From Rotaria socialis (taxonomy: Eukaryota > Rotifera > Eurotatoria > Philodinida > Philodinidae), in contig CAJNYU010003300.1 in assembly GCA_905331475.1 (NCBI GenBank), forward strand, positions 32,596 through 96,595: a stretch of 64,000 bases of DNA. The letters run 5' to 3'. Below are positions 13,020 through 26,087 of the stretch, one piece after another. Position 1 is the stretch's first letter. Each line of letters starts with the position of its first letter. The notes beneath the pieces were generated by a model. It ran no database searches. It was not told the DNA's origin and worked only from the letters and a program-made list of their open reading frames with translations. The position numbers were made by a program, and so were the translations under genes.

Positions 13020-16000
13020 ATGATAGTCATGCTTCATATTTTTCGATACCGCTGTATTATGCTTCGTTACATTATTCTTTGGTTATTTATAATGACAATG
13101 ATAAAATTAACAATAACATTTTACGATGATTTACAACAACAATCAATCGATAGTACTTCATTAGCACTACCATTTGATGATGACGACTTAAATAAAGATA
13201 AAAAACAAGATTCCTTCAATTTAACAATGAATGAAAGTCAATATGTCAATGCAACAGCTACTAATCGAACAGTCATAGAATATTATCGTGAATATGTTCA
13301 AAGAAAAAATCAAGAACAATTTATGCGTAATAAACACTTATTTTCATTAACAACAACACGATATATTTTATTGGTGCAAGTGCATACACGAGTTGTTTAT
13401 TTAAAGAAATTTATTGAAATGTTAAAAGATGTTCAAGCAATTAATCAAACATTACTTATATTTAGTCATGACTTTATTGACGCCGAGATAAATGTGCTTG
13501 TAACAAATATTAAGTTTGTTCCGGTAATAGGAAATTATAAAGATTTTCAAGTAGATTTGACAGTGTTATATAACCTCTTATAGTTTTTTCGCAAAAGTGG
13601 TTTTCAAATTTGATCCATTCAAATATCACTTATAAGTTAATAGAAATTGTCAAGACAAATATATTCCGATTCACATCATATCACTGTTTGCTAGAAGATA
13701 TATTGAATGTATGCCAATAAATCCTTAGACAGACAATATAATTTATTGTAGATTTTTTTGCGTTGAAATCTTGTGAGCAATAAATTTTATGAAATCGAAA
13801 AAGAAACACAATAAATTTAGGTGAATATAATTCATTATCAGATCAATGCTTTCGTTGGTCGCGTTTAAGAACAGTGTTGATTGCGTAAAAAGTACTTTTT
13901 ATTGCCATTCGAAAAGTAAAAGTTTTATAGATTTTATTTGACGATCCTTTTTTAATTACTACTGGAAAATCGAATATTTTAAAGAAATTCAATTTCAATT
14001 ATTATTAATTTAGGTGATTCAAATTTTTTATCCATTTTCCCAACAACTTTATCCTGATGAATTCCCTGGTCTTGATCCAAATGATTGCCCACGTGATATC
14101 GCTAAGCATAGGTAAATATAGGAACTATTCTCTAAGTAACTATTGTGGTTAAATTTTTCGTCGAAAATCTTTTACAGACGTTCAAAGATACTCGCTGAAC
14201 GCCAAAGGTGGGTTAAAAATGTTCTATCGAGTAAAAACTGAAAACAATGTATGAAAATTTTTCTGTGTGATTTATTTTTCTAACGTCTTTTAAATACTTA
14301 GACTAAGCAGAAAATTTTGTTTTTTATTTTTTACTTTTCAACTAACATTTAATTTGTAATGAATTTTTTCTAAAATAGTTTTCAAATTTTTAGAGCTTTG
14401 TCCAGTCGATGTAAAAACGCACCATATCCAGATAAATACGGGCATTATAGAGAAGTTTCTATTGTACAAATAAAACATCATTGGTGGTGGAAAGTGAGTT
14501 ATATGTTTTTATTTTTTATTTCTATGCCAATGACTGATGCTTTTTGAATCGATACTGTAAATATCAAGTCTTTCAATTCTTGATCTTTTTAGAATCTGAA
14601 ATTCAAATGAAAAATAGATGAGTGAGTATTTGCTAGAGAGAGAAAAACCGTATAAGGAAGGTATGCTGAGTAGTTATGAAAGCTGACAAATATTTGTTTT
14701 CTTTTCTTTATATTATTTTTATTACGAACTTAAAAGTGAGAGAGGTCGTCAATGTTTTAAGAAATGAAAGACAAACATAATCAATTTTTCGGATCAATCG
14801 GTATATGAAGCTCAAAATCTGCTCTAGACTTAGAAAAAGTGAAATCTACCGATTTCACACAGGACACAATACAGGCTCATTTGAATTCTTAGGATAAAGA
14901 AAATCAGGTTTTTTCTCTAAAATTGATCATCGTTAAAATCCTTGTGAATTCATCTACTGACATTTAGTTATGACAGGGGTGACACTACTATTATGCATGA
15001 TAAAGTATAATAGGTGAATGAAATGCTTGGAGATGATAAATCACAGAAAAGAATTAAGGCACAACCATTGACAAGGCATGTTATTGGAAATGTGAGACAT
15101 ACTTTGGGTGTGTTGTAGACTTGCATTCATATCATCAAGATACAGAAACGGTTTGCTTATTAATAACAAATCAATTTATCTTAACTAAAAATAAACTTCA
15201 CCTTGTCAACAAATAGAATTCGTTCTCTTCAATTGATATTATCGAAAATAGTTACCCATATATTTTGTCGTTTTCAATCGCTGAAAGGAATTAACAAGTT
15301 TTGACCGTAATATAAATTGTGCATAAAAATAACTCAAATAAAATGGTAATCAACATTCATATGCTCTGGATATTTTGCTTATATACCAACATCTACTTTG
15401 AGTATTCATTTGAGCATGAACAAGATATATTTCATTCGGCTGTAATCTTGTTTATTATTGATTCAAAACAATTCAGATCGATATATAGTTATGAGAAATG
15501 TGCTTAACGTGTATTTCTAGACAATAGAAAGATTTTTGCTAATATTTATCATAAATTCCATAGCGACTCTTACGGCTTTACAATTTTGAAGACAATTTTG
15601 ATCGTCGGTCATGTTCTTAAAAATACTATTCTTCATCTTTTAGTTGAACTATGTCTTTAATTCAATCCAAGTGCTACAAAATCGTTCCGATCTTCTAGTA
15701 CTTTTACTTGAAGAAGATTTTTATTTATCACCTGATGCACTATTTTTTCTGAAAAAAATGGAAAATGAAAAAGAACGGTAAATTAAAAATTGAATAATTT
15801 GCTTCTTAAAAATTTTTAAATTTCTGTTTTTTCAAAGAATTTGCCCTGAATGTCTAATATACACTTTGGGCAATCTAGAAAAATCTGGTCGACAATTCAA
15901 TAATATTGGATCTAAAGTACGACAAATAAAAGCTTCTAATAAAAACTTTGAACAATTTTCCGTAGGTTTCTATTGCATATTGGCATGCCAGATATAATTT

Positions 16001-16493
16001 GGGCATGACAATTACCTATTCGTTTTGGTGCTCCATAGTAAAACATGCTGAAGCGTTCTGTAATGTCGACGATTACAATTGGGATTGGTCCCTTGTCTAT
16101 TTAGCACAAAAACATTTCAATTATCCTCGTGTTATTTGGTCAACTTCTGCTCGAGTTATTCATCTTGGTTCATGGTAAAATAATCAACAACAAAAAAACG
16201 CTTTTTGTTTGTAAAAATATTGATTTATAATTATTTTTAGTGGTATACATCATAAAAAAACTTGCTCAAATCAATCGGATATAGCTCGATGGGATGAAAC
16301 TAAAAAATTTTATGAAACTAATCAACAGTATTTATTTCCAAAAAAACCTCTTACCATACATGCTAAATATGAAGCAAAACGTCCACTTAAACAAATCAAT
16401 GGCGGATGGTCGGATGTTCGAGATCGACAATTATGTCTGTCATTTGCATTAAAAAATACAAAAGATATATCACAAATAAATATAAAAGATTAA
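13020..16493 (+). CDS. MGAT2: alpha-1,6-mannosyl-glycoprotein 2-beta-GlcNAc-transferase (GnT-II)
   Basis: Golgi enzyme (GT16) that adds GlcNAc to the alpha-1,6 mannose arm of N-glycans, the step committing to complex type. ATG 13020 gives a short cytosolic tail and a signal anchor (LRYIILWLFIMTMIKL), as expected of a type II membrane protein. Then come NxT/S-rich stem sequence and the catalytic domain: ILLVQVHTRVVYLKKFIEML, LLIFSHDFIDAEIN, IQIFYPFSQQLYPDEFPG, DPNDCPRD, CKNAPYPDKYGHYRE, KHHWWWK, LLLEEDFYLSPDALFFLKKM (EED is the DxD-type metal site), CPECLIYTLGNL, DDYNWDWSLVYL, HHKKTC, NGGWSDVRDRQLC. Exons 13020-13523, 14014-14111, (optional 14178-14207), about 14393-14492, 15644 onward, about 15966 onward, ending at TAA 16491. 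A 1.15-kb intron (about 14493-15643) is long for this window. Confidence 0.93.
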
Positions 16494-16616
16494 TAGCTGG
16501 TTTTAACTGTTTTTCTTTATTTCTGTAAAATCGCCTAATTTAAATTTAAATTTCTTAAATGTAAATTTGTTGTTGTTTTGTTTGTATACTTCTTTAGATA
16601 ATTAATTTTTGTAAAA

Positions 16617-19600
16617 ATGAGTTTAGCAGTTCGTCGAACTTGTGCGACATTATTCATCAATAGAAATGTAAAACATTTGTTTCTTTTTTAAAAGATAATC
16701 TAACTTTAAAAAGCACAGGTGTCATTTGATCTTTATCAAAGACAACATTTTGCGTCTTTTCATTCTGTTCCGTTTCATCGTCCGTCGATAACAACATTGC
16801 GAAGTATGGTGCGCACGACGTCAACTTGCTCTGCACAGCAATCTAATTTACCTAGGTGAAATACGAAACATTGTAGTATTGCTAAGTTTTTTTTGTTGTT
16901 GAACAAAATGGTTATTACTTATTAGATTGCCAGTACCAACGTTAGCTGATACAGCACGGAAATATTTAAAAACAGTTGCACCATTACTTAATAACGATGA
17001 ATTTAATGAGACGAAAAAAGTTTGTCGATATAAAAGTGCATATTCATCAAACAATTGATTGTCTATTAAGATTGTTGAAGAATTTCAACATGAGAGCAAA
17101 CCATTACAAGAGCTGTTATTAAAACGAGCTGACACAGAAGAAAATTGGGTAAGAAGAAAAAACTACGAAACTTAAACTTATACTTTTGCTTTCCTATATC
17201 AACTAGTTATCACAATGGTGGCTTGACAAAGTATATCTTGAATGGCGTTCAAATTTACCTATATTTTATAATCCAGCTTTATTATTACCCCGACAATCAT
17301 ATCGAGATTTTGATGGACAAATTCAATTTGCAGCTCATGTTATCCAAGGCATTCTACAGTATCGATCATTAATTGATAGGTAATATAGAAGTTTTTTTTT
17401 GATTTTTCCATAAAATCAAATAACAATTTGAAATATTTTATTAAGACTCAAAAAATAGTTCAAATTCAAAGAGCAGGTGTAAGTGTTATTGGATCGAACT
17501 TTTTCCGTTCTAGAAAACTGTTGAAGCGCTTTTGAAAATCAACTCTCTCAATGTTAAGCGATAGTTAGACTTTTGTAGAATATAACAGATGATTGTAACC
17601 GAATAGCGACCAGTCTTTTCAAATGTGTAAAGGAAAACTTTCTCTACTAGACAAGAGTGCTCATATCAGAATCTACTGGTACAAAACAAAAACATTATAG
17701 AAGCCCTTATTTTTTTAAAATTATTTGATAACTGAAATGAACTCAATTCTTTTTAGCAATCAGATACCAGTTGATCGTTTTGGTTCAGATCCACTCTGTA
17801 TGGATCAATATAGAAAAGTTCTCGGTATATGTCGTATTCCGGCCAAATCCATTGATCGACTTCATCTATATAATAAAACAGGTCATCGTCATGTTGCAGT
17901 ATTTCATCGAAATAATGTAAATATAATTTAAATTTTCTTTTCGAATAGTTGCATAAATAATTTTTTCTTCAAGATATATCGACTGCCAGTATATGATGAT
18001 CAAGGAAATAAATTGTCGGCTGCGGATATTTATAGTTCGTTGAAAAAACTTGCTGACTCAAAAGGATCCGATGAAAAACAAACACTAATTGGTCATTTAA
18101 CAGCTGATGAAAGACAACTTTGGGCACCTATTCATGAACAATTATCATTGGGTACAAATTTATTAGAATAAAAAAAAAATCATTCAGCTATTTATTTTTT
18201 TAGTTCCTGAAAATAAAAATTTTTTTGACACGATAAATGACAGTTTATTTGTATTATGTCTTGATGAGAACTATCAATCATCAAGTGGAACGGCAATAAA
18301 AAAAGATACTCAAACATTAATCGGTCTCAATTTTCTACATGGTGGTGGAACCAAATATAATACAGCTAATCGATGGTTTGATAAAACGCTTCAAGTAGAA
18401 AAACAACTGAATCTCTTTCTAGCTTTGTTTACATCTAAGAGAAAATTGATCTTCATTTTAAGGTTATTGTAGCACCTGATGGTTATAGTGGTGTGAATTA
18501 TGAACATTCATTAGCCGAAGGTGGAATAATTACAGCTCTTGTTGATTATGTTCTTGATCACTGGTAAAATATTATTTGATGAAATCATTTCATATGATGA
18601 CAATTTTCTTTCTATTAGTAAAACAACACAACCACTTGTGTCTACCAATAAACCATCATTATTAAACAAATGTCAAGTTGTTATACCGAAAGATGTCGAA
18701 CAATCGATTAGCGAAAGTGAAAAACGTGTTAATAAGTAGGAATAAAAACCGTTTCGTTTTTCAATATCATTTTTACGATTTATAGATTTATTGAAAATTG
18801 TGATTTAACAGTTTATAAATATCCTGAATTTGGTAAAGAATTTGCTAAACAAAATAAATTGAGCATAGGTAAAAAAGAAGATAAAATTTGAATAAATAGA
18901 AATCGTGGAATTCTTTTTTTTTAGATGGAATGATTCAAGTTGCTTTACAAGTTGCCTATTTTCGGTCAGTATTACAATAGATTTCAAAGCTCGCTTTAAC
19001 TATGTAATAAGTTCAATAGAAGTACATATGTTAATGGATCTGAATGACATGAACAACTTAATTGTTCACGTACGCATATCTTTATCTGGAAAAACAACAT
19101 CATAGAAACAAGTTGATTTCTATTGAATCTGCTGCCTCTTTCGTAGTTAAAAAAAAAGTAATTCTAACTCTGAAGTAATTTTGAATGACCTGTCATTCTC
19201 TCATCAAACTCATTGTATTGCAATTTATCTTGTCATACATTTTCAATTCTAAATTTGATTGATGCTTCTTGTTCAAATTGTACTGATATTTAAAAGAATA
19301 CTTGGGACATATTGATATTTCAATAGCCACAAGTTAAGATGTTGAAATCTTCACCAATTTTTCATCGCTCAATAGAATCCACACAATACAGAGAATCCCA
19401 ATTCGCATGAAAAAAAAACTTCATCATTGTTCGATGTCATAATCAGTAACAAACATTATTTCGAATTTACAGATTCGGCTTATTGACTTTCTGGAATATA
19501 TGAATTTCAATGATTACTTTTAGAATGCATGGTAAATGTGGTGCTACTTATGAAAGTGGTTCTTTACGTCGTTATCATCTTGGTCGAACTGAAACTATTC

Positions 19601-20272
19601 GTTCATGTACATTAGAAGCACAACAATTTGCTCGTGCTATGAGTGAACAACATAATGAAACAGGATCGAATACTAAATATGAGCTATTTCTTAAAGCTAT
19701 GCAAGCGCAGCGACAATATACTACTGATGTAAATTAGATCAAATATTTTAAAAAATACTCTCTTATTTCTATAATTCAATTTGAATGTAGGCAATAAATG
19801 CTAAAGGTATTGATCGACATCTCTTGGGGTTACGATTGATTGCAGCTGAAAATAATTTACCAAAACCTGCTCTTTATAATCATATAAGTTATAAACGTGC
19901 AATGCATTACATTCTTTCAACAAGTCAAGTAATTTGTTAATTTAGCATCGTTAGAAGAAAAAAATCGAAGGGTCTTGTGAACATTTTAGGTTGGAGCTAA
20001 ACATGATTGCGTAATGATTTATGGGCCGGCAGTTGATGATGGCTGTAAGTTATTTGTTTTTATTATTTTTGCTTTTATTAAGTTCAAATAATTTAGATGG
20101 TTGTTGTTATAATCCACGTAATGATTCAATAAATTACATGGTAACAACTTTCAAAATAAATAATGGAGGAACAAATCCAATAGAATTTTCCAACCATTTT
20201 AATAGCAGTCTTACAGATATACGATCTTTAATTGAAGTTAATACGGCGAAGACAATGAAAGCAAAATTATAA
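16617..20272 (+). CDS. CRAT: carnitine O-acetyltransferase
   Basis: Transfers acetyl or short acyl groups between CoA and carnitine, buffering acetyl-CoA in mitochondria and peroxisomes. About twelve exons. The N terminus (MSLAVRRTCATLFINRN) is basic with no acidic residue, like a mitochondrial presequence. The body follows the family: LPVPTLADTARKYLKTVAPL, WWLDKVYLEWRSNLPIFYNP, FGSDPLCMDQYRKVLGICRI, LHGGGTKYNTANRWFDKTLQ, then NYEHSLAEGG with the catalytic His, YESGSLRRYHLGRTETIRS, DRHLLGLRL, ILSTSQV (STS) and CVMIYGPAVDDG. It ends in AKL, a PTS1 peroxisomal signal also found on human CRAT. One intron (17020-17070) has a weak donor, GTTTGT. Starts 124 bp after MGAT2, same strand. No frame break seen. 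Confidence 0.92.
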
Positions 20273-20415
20273 ATAAAACGATTTATTCTCTCTTTCTTTT
20301 TCTTTTTCTTTTTTTCTTCTTATCCTTAATCATCTTGATTGTAAAAGGTGATATAATTAGTTGTATTCGCCATTCTTTTTTCTAATTTTAGATTTGAATA
20401 AAACAAACTACTATC

Positions 20416-21200
20416 ATGGTATAATCAATTTTATGTTTGAATTTTGTAAATGATTAATGATATACATAGGTACGATGTTGGTATATGGACGATGTACAAG
20501 ATAATCCACAAGATGATCACCGATTGAAGGATATTGATGTACCTACATTATGTGACCGTACTGGTGTTCAAGTATGGCATTTTGAGCCAGAGAAGACTTT
20601 TGCTAATAATGAATGCCCTTCATTGGCAAAACTTAAACAAGATCGAGGGTAAACATGAGAAATCTTTTGACACAAAACCAAAATCTATTAAGATTGTTCT
20701 TTTGAGACGATAATATTCAATTTATTTACTACTACTGAGGGCTGTTATTTTTTTAATTTATGCGATATATAGATACACGTACGAGGATGAAGTAAAAGTG
20801 CAACCATCTATGGAAAAATATGAAGAAAAATTAAAAATGTTCTTTGCTGAACATATACATACCGATGAAGAAATTCGCCTCGTACTTGACGGTTCAGGCT
20901 TCTTTGATGTACGTGATTGCGATGATAAATGGATGAGAATTCATGTTTTCCCTGGAGATTTAATTATTCTGCCAGCTGGTAATGGAAACAATTCTTAACG
21001 TATATCGATTAATTTATTATTATTTCTTTGTTCTTTGTTCTAAAGGAATGTATCATCGATTTATACCTGACAGCAAAAATTTTATTCATGTTAGACGCTT
21101 TTTTCTTGGTGAACCCGTGTGGACACCAGTCAATCGACCCGATGGTGATACACATCCATCCCGCCAGGATTATGTCAAAAATTTGAAACATCATAACTAA
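20416..21200 (+). CDS. ADI1: acireductone dioxygenase
   Basis: Cupin dioxygenase of the methionine salvage pathway, converting acireductone to 2-keto-4-methylthiobutyrate in the cytosol. The initiator ATG (20416-20418) is a three-base coding exon followed at once by an intron (20419-20469). Exon 2 (20470-20648) then gives [19 protein letters not shown], matching the family start. Exon 3 (about 20773-20978) has the metal site HIHTDEEIR (H-x-H-x4-E) and the [11 protein letters not shown] strand. The last exon adds the fourth ligand in YHRF, plus [13 protein letters not shown]. Four exons, normal length (near 180 residues), 143 bp downstream of CRAT and 83 bp from the convergent MFS gene. Confidence 0.92.
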
Positions 21201-21283
21201 ATTCACATGCGAAAAGACTATTATTTAATTTATTTTGACAGAAACCAGTGATCTTTTCTTGCCATTTTTAAGCTTCAACATAT

Positions 21284-22642
21284 TTATTTCTCAGTATTTT
21301 TCATTTTCTTAAACTGAAAGTTAACATATAACAGCGTAAATCCATAAAGCAGTGAAGCTGAAATAATTACTATTAATAAAATTAAAATAAAGCCTATAGG
21401 TCCTAATAATTTTGGATTGATCATATAACCAATTAATAGTGGAATTACTGCATCGCCAGCTGAACCTCCAACAGCCAAAATTGATATTCGTCTGCCTGTT
21501 AAAGATATTTGTTTTTCAGTAAAAGCAATAGCCGATGGATAGATTGATCCAACCGATAATCCGAATAAAACAGAACCAATCCAAAGTATCAATGATGATT
21601 TATTTAAAATTAATAATAATGACATGGAACCAATGCAACCAATTAAATCTGTCATAAGCATTTGTATTGGAGAGAGTTTGATTGACAGTACTACACCACA
21701 AAATCGACTGAGGGTAAATGAAGCCCAAAATACAGAATTAAGATATGCAGCTATATCTTTTTTAAAATTTAAATGTAAACTTGCGTAAGTATGTATATAA
21801 GCTCCGAAAGCTGATTCTCCACCAACATACAAGAGAATAAATATTGTCATTAAAGCTAGAAAAAGTTTTTTTCCAGATGATTTCGTTTGATCATCGGGTA
21901 CAATCGTTGTTTCTAATTTTCTATCTTCAAAAGTGGCTTCTTTATTTTCTAAAGTAATTTCTTTGTGTTTTTTTGAACATAATTCATCACGTATAGCATA
22001 GATTGAAATCCAAACTAGATTCGGTATTTGTAAACATCCGATTAACCAATAAGCATAATGCCATTGATCAAGTGGACTTGCATCTTGAAGAAATGGTGCG
22101 ATAATTAACGGCGAAAGAAAAGCTCCAACACCAAATGCACCATGAAGTGCTTGTAAATATGGATTAACATTTACTTGTGCATAATAACGTATAGTTAAAA
22201 GTTGAGAAAGATTATCAACTACACCAGCTGTTAAACTCCACATTAAATGTACAATAATCATTGGTATAATATGATACATAAATGGAATGATTACTGTTGC
22301 TGCAGACATGAAAAAAAGTGAACATGCTAAAAACGTTCGACCCAATAGAGGAAAAGCATCAATAAGAAATCCACTGGCTAAAGTACCAACTAAAAATCCA
22401 AATGAACGTGTAAATAATATATAAACAACTCGATCCAATGGAGAGTTTATTTGTTCACCGAATTTAAGTAATGTTGGCCCAATAAGGCCAGAACCGAATC
22501 CCAACGATAGAAATGTATAAAACAATGCAAGAAAATAAATAATAGAAACTTTTTTATCAGATGTTTTTGATAATTTCTTTTCATTAGTATTAGATCCAAC
22601 ATAACTATGAAGAGACACCGCTGATGTTGATAATGAATGCAT
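21284..22642 (-). CDS. MFS transporter, MFSD4/NaGLT1-like
   Basis: Single-exon, 452-residue membrane protein with about twelve predicted hydrophobic segments, a soluble N terminus of about 30 residues and a charged central loop between the two six-helix halves (about residues 215-250, CSKKHKEITLENKE). Features of the MFSD4 family: LGFGSGLIGPTLLKFGEQ in helix 1, GTLASGFLIDAFPLLGR after helix 2, DNLSQLLTIRYY, LHGAFGVGAFLSPLI. Related vertebrate proteins include a sodium-dependent glucose transporter, but substrate here is not shown by sequence. It lacks introns, unlike its neighbours. ATG 22642 is the first start of an uninterrupted frame. Confidence 0.8.
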   Translation of the reverse strand: MHSLSTSAVSLHSYVGSNTNEKKLSKTSDKKVSIIYFLALFYTFLSLGFGSGLIGPTLLKFGEQINSPLDRVVYILFTRSFGFLVGTLASGFLIDAFPLLGRTFLACSLFFMSAATVIIPFMYHIIPMIIVHLMWSLTAGVVDNLSQLLTIRYYAQVNVNPYLQALHGAFGVGAFLSPLIIAPFLQDASPLDQWHYAYWLIGCLQIPNLVWISIYAIRDELCSKKHKEITLENKEATFEDRKLETTIVPDDQTKSSGKKLFLALMTIFILLYVGGESAFGAYIHTYASLHLNFKKDIAAYLNSVFWASFTLSRFCGVVLSIKLSPIQMLMTDLIGCIGSMSLLLILNKSSLILWIGSVLFGLSVGSIYPSAIAFTEKQISLTGRRISILAVGGSAGDAVIPLLIGYMINPKLLGPIGFILILLIVIISASLLYGFTLLYVNFQFKKMKNTEK

Positions 22643-24046
22643 TCTATTGTGAATATTTTTCTCTTGACTTACGTTGTTTTGTGCTTATCAAGCGTGATGA
22701 AGTATAGAACTTATCTACATAAAACATAGCTAGAAAAAGTTAATAATAGAAGAAAAGTCGATCTATTGTGGTTGCTCATTGTAGTCAAGCAACAATTGCT
22801 AATGGTGAATTTAGGTGTATGCTATGATGTGGCATTTTAATATCATGAATTCATGTTCTATAGGCAAATACAAGTATGAAATAGAACATTTATAATCTTT
22901 ACAAGTGCATTAACAACTTTGATGACATCGTGGTGAGTTCTACATCATAAATATTTACTCGGATATTTTAGACAATGCGCAATAAGCCCAAGAGGCCTAT
23001 ATATTTATGCGTTAAGTTGCTGTATTTAACTGTTAACGTACAACACGTCACCGCTACTACTGACGTGTGAATTTTTATAAACTTCAACATGTGTTTTCTG
23101 TTGTCTGTCCTCAACTTGATAATCTTTCAGTCGTTAATTTTTGATGTTTTTTCTCTAAACTTTAAAATATTAATATTGACTACGCGATAGTCTCTCTATT
23201 TACTATTCAAAAATTTCATTAAAAAATAAGTATTTAGTAATAGTTTGCTATTAGTAATTTATACAAATCACAATTGTGTGCAACTAGTAGAAAGAGTAAG
23301 CTGCTATTTAAGGTGAAGGAAACGCAAAACTCGAGCAGTCTTAATTTTTTAATTTTTAATCTATGTTTAGGTACAACTTGACATGCTGAATCCGAATATA
23401 TATAGCATATTTGAAAAAACCTACTGTATAGTAATGAAAAATCGAAAAACTTGTAAAAATTCAAATTTCACAAAATCTGACTTTTTTTTTAGAAACTTTC
23501 CTACAGTTCCTATATAACATTTATTGCAATGTTAAACGATTGATTTTCTTAATCTACATAACAAACTGATTCTGAAAATATAGTTACGAATTTTCTAGCG
23601 TTTTCTTTTATGTTCGAGAAAATTCCATTTATATCATCTACTCGAAATCGCCACTTCTTTCGATGGAAAATGCATCAAGTAATTTTTTAACAAACATAAT
23701 GCTTTTATTTCATTATGAGTATATTCATCATAGTAGGCTTATAAAAAATAAGCATTCTTTTTAATTAACTCGCTTTCTTTCTTGGCATATGATCTTTATT
23801 TTCATAAAATTTTAAATCGGCAGGATGATTCATCACTTTGCAGAGAATTTTTAATTCAAAGTTTATCTTTCCGTATTTTTATTGATTTAAAACGGTTAAA
23901 AATTCAACAAAAGTGATGTTTGAATCGTTTCGAAAACGACTTAACAGCTGAAACTTTTAGTTTTCGCTGACTATCATTTTTTGTATTGCTAATAGTGTAG
24001 CAGTTGATATTCCCATCTATAAATATTTCATGGAAGCTCAGTTCTG

Positions 24047-24081
<35 letters not shown>

Positions 24082-24228
24082 TTAATGAGTCATCACTTGT
24101 CCACTGTAGTAGTAAAAGAATAGCTTGAAATAAAACAAAACTATTGTAAATTTAGAGAAAAATCTTTTAGAGATTTTTTTAAAAATTTTATCAACTTCTT
24201 TTTCTAGTGAAAGATTTCACTTGTTTTG
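22643..24228. other. intergenic, no gene seen; TA repeat at 24051-24079
   Basis: AT-rich spacer upstream of the MFS gene. It contains a TA run of about 14 units at 24051-24079 and no recognisable coding sequence. It marks the change from conserved genes to repeat-rich DNA. Confidence 0.6.
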
Positions 24229-25982
24229 ATGCCACAAAAATCCAAAAGAAAATGCCGTGCAGCGACGGCTGCGAAAAGAAGGTGGACAACGGAAATATTC
24301 GAAAAATCAGATAATGACTCATAAGAAGAGGATTTAATGAATTCCAGCAATATAAGTGCACATGAACAAGAAGAGTTCTTATTAAAGGACAAATTAACAT
24401 ACTGGACATCGGTGATTTATTTGAAATATTGAAAAATCAGAATTCTTTACGATCATTATTAGTGTTAATTTATTTATCATTAACATATTTTGGTGTATCC
24501 TGGAGAAAAGTGGATTTGTTTTTAAGCCAAATTGGTTCACTGAGTGCTGAACCTTGTCACAAATGGAGTGAGATTTTCATTAATGGTGATCTAGACGAGT
24601 TTCTTGAAGATTGCAGAGGTGGTCAACGGGAACCAAGCTTCTTCGACGCCTTTCCTGAATTAAAAAATATGGCAAAATTATATGCTTTGGAAGGCTGCCA
24701 GAGGAAATCGGCGTCGTTTACTTCTTTAGAGCTAGCTCAATATTTGGACAAATACTACTATGCTTTTACAGCAGAGGTGAGAGGATCTGAAATATTTATA
24801 TGATTTATATTCACTAGGATGTAAAAATTTTAATAGCAGCTGGGAAGGAATGTTTTTCACTGTTGAATAGTTTTAAAGTTTACCTTAATATAGTTTTGTG
24901 TTGTTCTTTTTACTTAGTTTTTTTTCTATTGCATAGACAAAGACTACCAATACTTTGGTTAGATCAGAAAAAGCATGCCGCCTAGATCTTCGTCGTTGGG
25001 ACTGCAAATTTGAAAAGAACACTGCTAAGCCGTATTGGGCTGGACACGAACGAATCGATGTGATTGAAGCTCGAAAAACTTTTGTTCAAAATTTTTTACC
25101 TAAAAAAGACAATTACTATTTGATCAGCGAAGGTGACAATCCTCAATGGATCGTTCCACAAAATAATCCTACGATTTTGCTTTGTATGGGTTTTATCTGT
25201 TTGAGCTCTTAATCTCTTGGTATTTCTTTGGTTGTATTCTGATTTAGTTCATGATGAATCCTGCTTCAGAAGCGGAGAAACATCAGCAAAACGTTGGTTT
25301 TTTTTCTGAACAAACCACCCCATTTTTTAACAAAGGACGTGGGCGATCACTAATGTTATCGGATTTCTTGGTCTCTCATCCAAAAAAACCGTTTTTTCAA
25401 CTATCACAGTCTGAGTGGGCAACAGCAGTTGCACAATATCCTGAACTGATGGAAGACAATCTTATTGAATACATTGAAAGATCAGCTTCTGCGTCAATTC
25501 AAGTGGACCATGGAGCTTATTTTGATAACGACGCAGGGATTAGTCAATTTACTCGCTTATTCAAAATGTTACCTTTCAAGGAAGCATATAAAAATCATTT
25601 GATCAATATTGTAGTAGACAACACGCGCACAGATAGTGCTAAAGAATTTTCACTAGAAAATTTTGGTATGAAATTAGGAACACGCTGTCCCGTGGATCAA
25701 ATTAAATACACGGATGATAAAGGACAACAGCAAAAACTTGATTGTTATTTTACGACCGGGAAAAATATGGGAAAATCTAAGGGACTGCAGATCTTAGCCG
25801 AAGAACTAAAAATCAAAGTACCAGCTAAAGTTACATTAAAGGATTTAAAACAATTATTAAGTTCACACAATGCCTTTCAAAATCACATCGCTCACAAATC
25901 AGCTAAAAGTAAGACGTACATTTTCCTTACCAGCTTATCTACCTGTTCTCAAAAGACATCTGCGGTTCGAAGAACCGTTTAA
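24229..25982 (+). pseudogene. DDE-type transposase (IS630/Tc1-related), frameshifted and 3' truncated
   Basis: Fragments of a transposase type found in many invertebrates and fungi. A basic N-terminal piece (MPQKSKRKCRAATAAKRRW) starts at about 24229. Coding then continues at 24429-24780, about 24940-25193, and beyond an intron to a catalytic HDES block near 25252 (HDESCFRSG). Just downstream a run of eight T (25298-25305) shifts the frame, and the rest is read in another frame: GRGRSLMLSDFLVSHP, VDHGAYFDNDAG, IIVDNTRTDSAKEFS (second catalytic Asp; relatives I remember have His where this has the second Asp of the motif), NFGMKLGTRCPVDQIKY. Similarity stops at about 25900, before the expected third acidic residue (ELNPIE-type motif). 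Dead as an enzyme as it stands. Confidence 0.75.
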
Positions 25983-26087
25983 TGTCGATCATGTCCACCT
26001 CCAGTCCCAATAAAATAATCGGTTCCAACCAAGAACTAGATTATTTTCAATACATCTTCAACCTGGGCGTTCAAAAATTAAAAGAAC

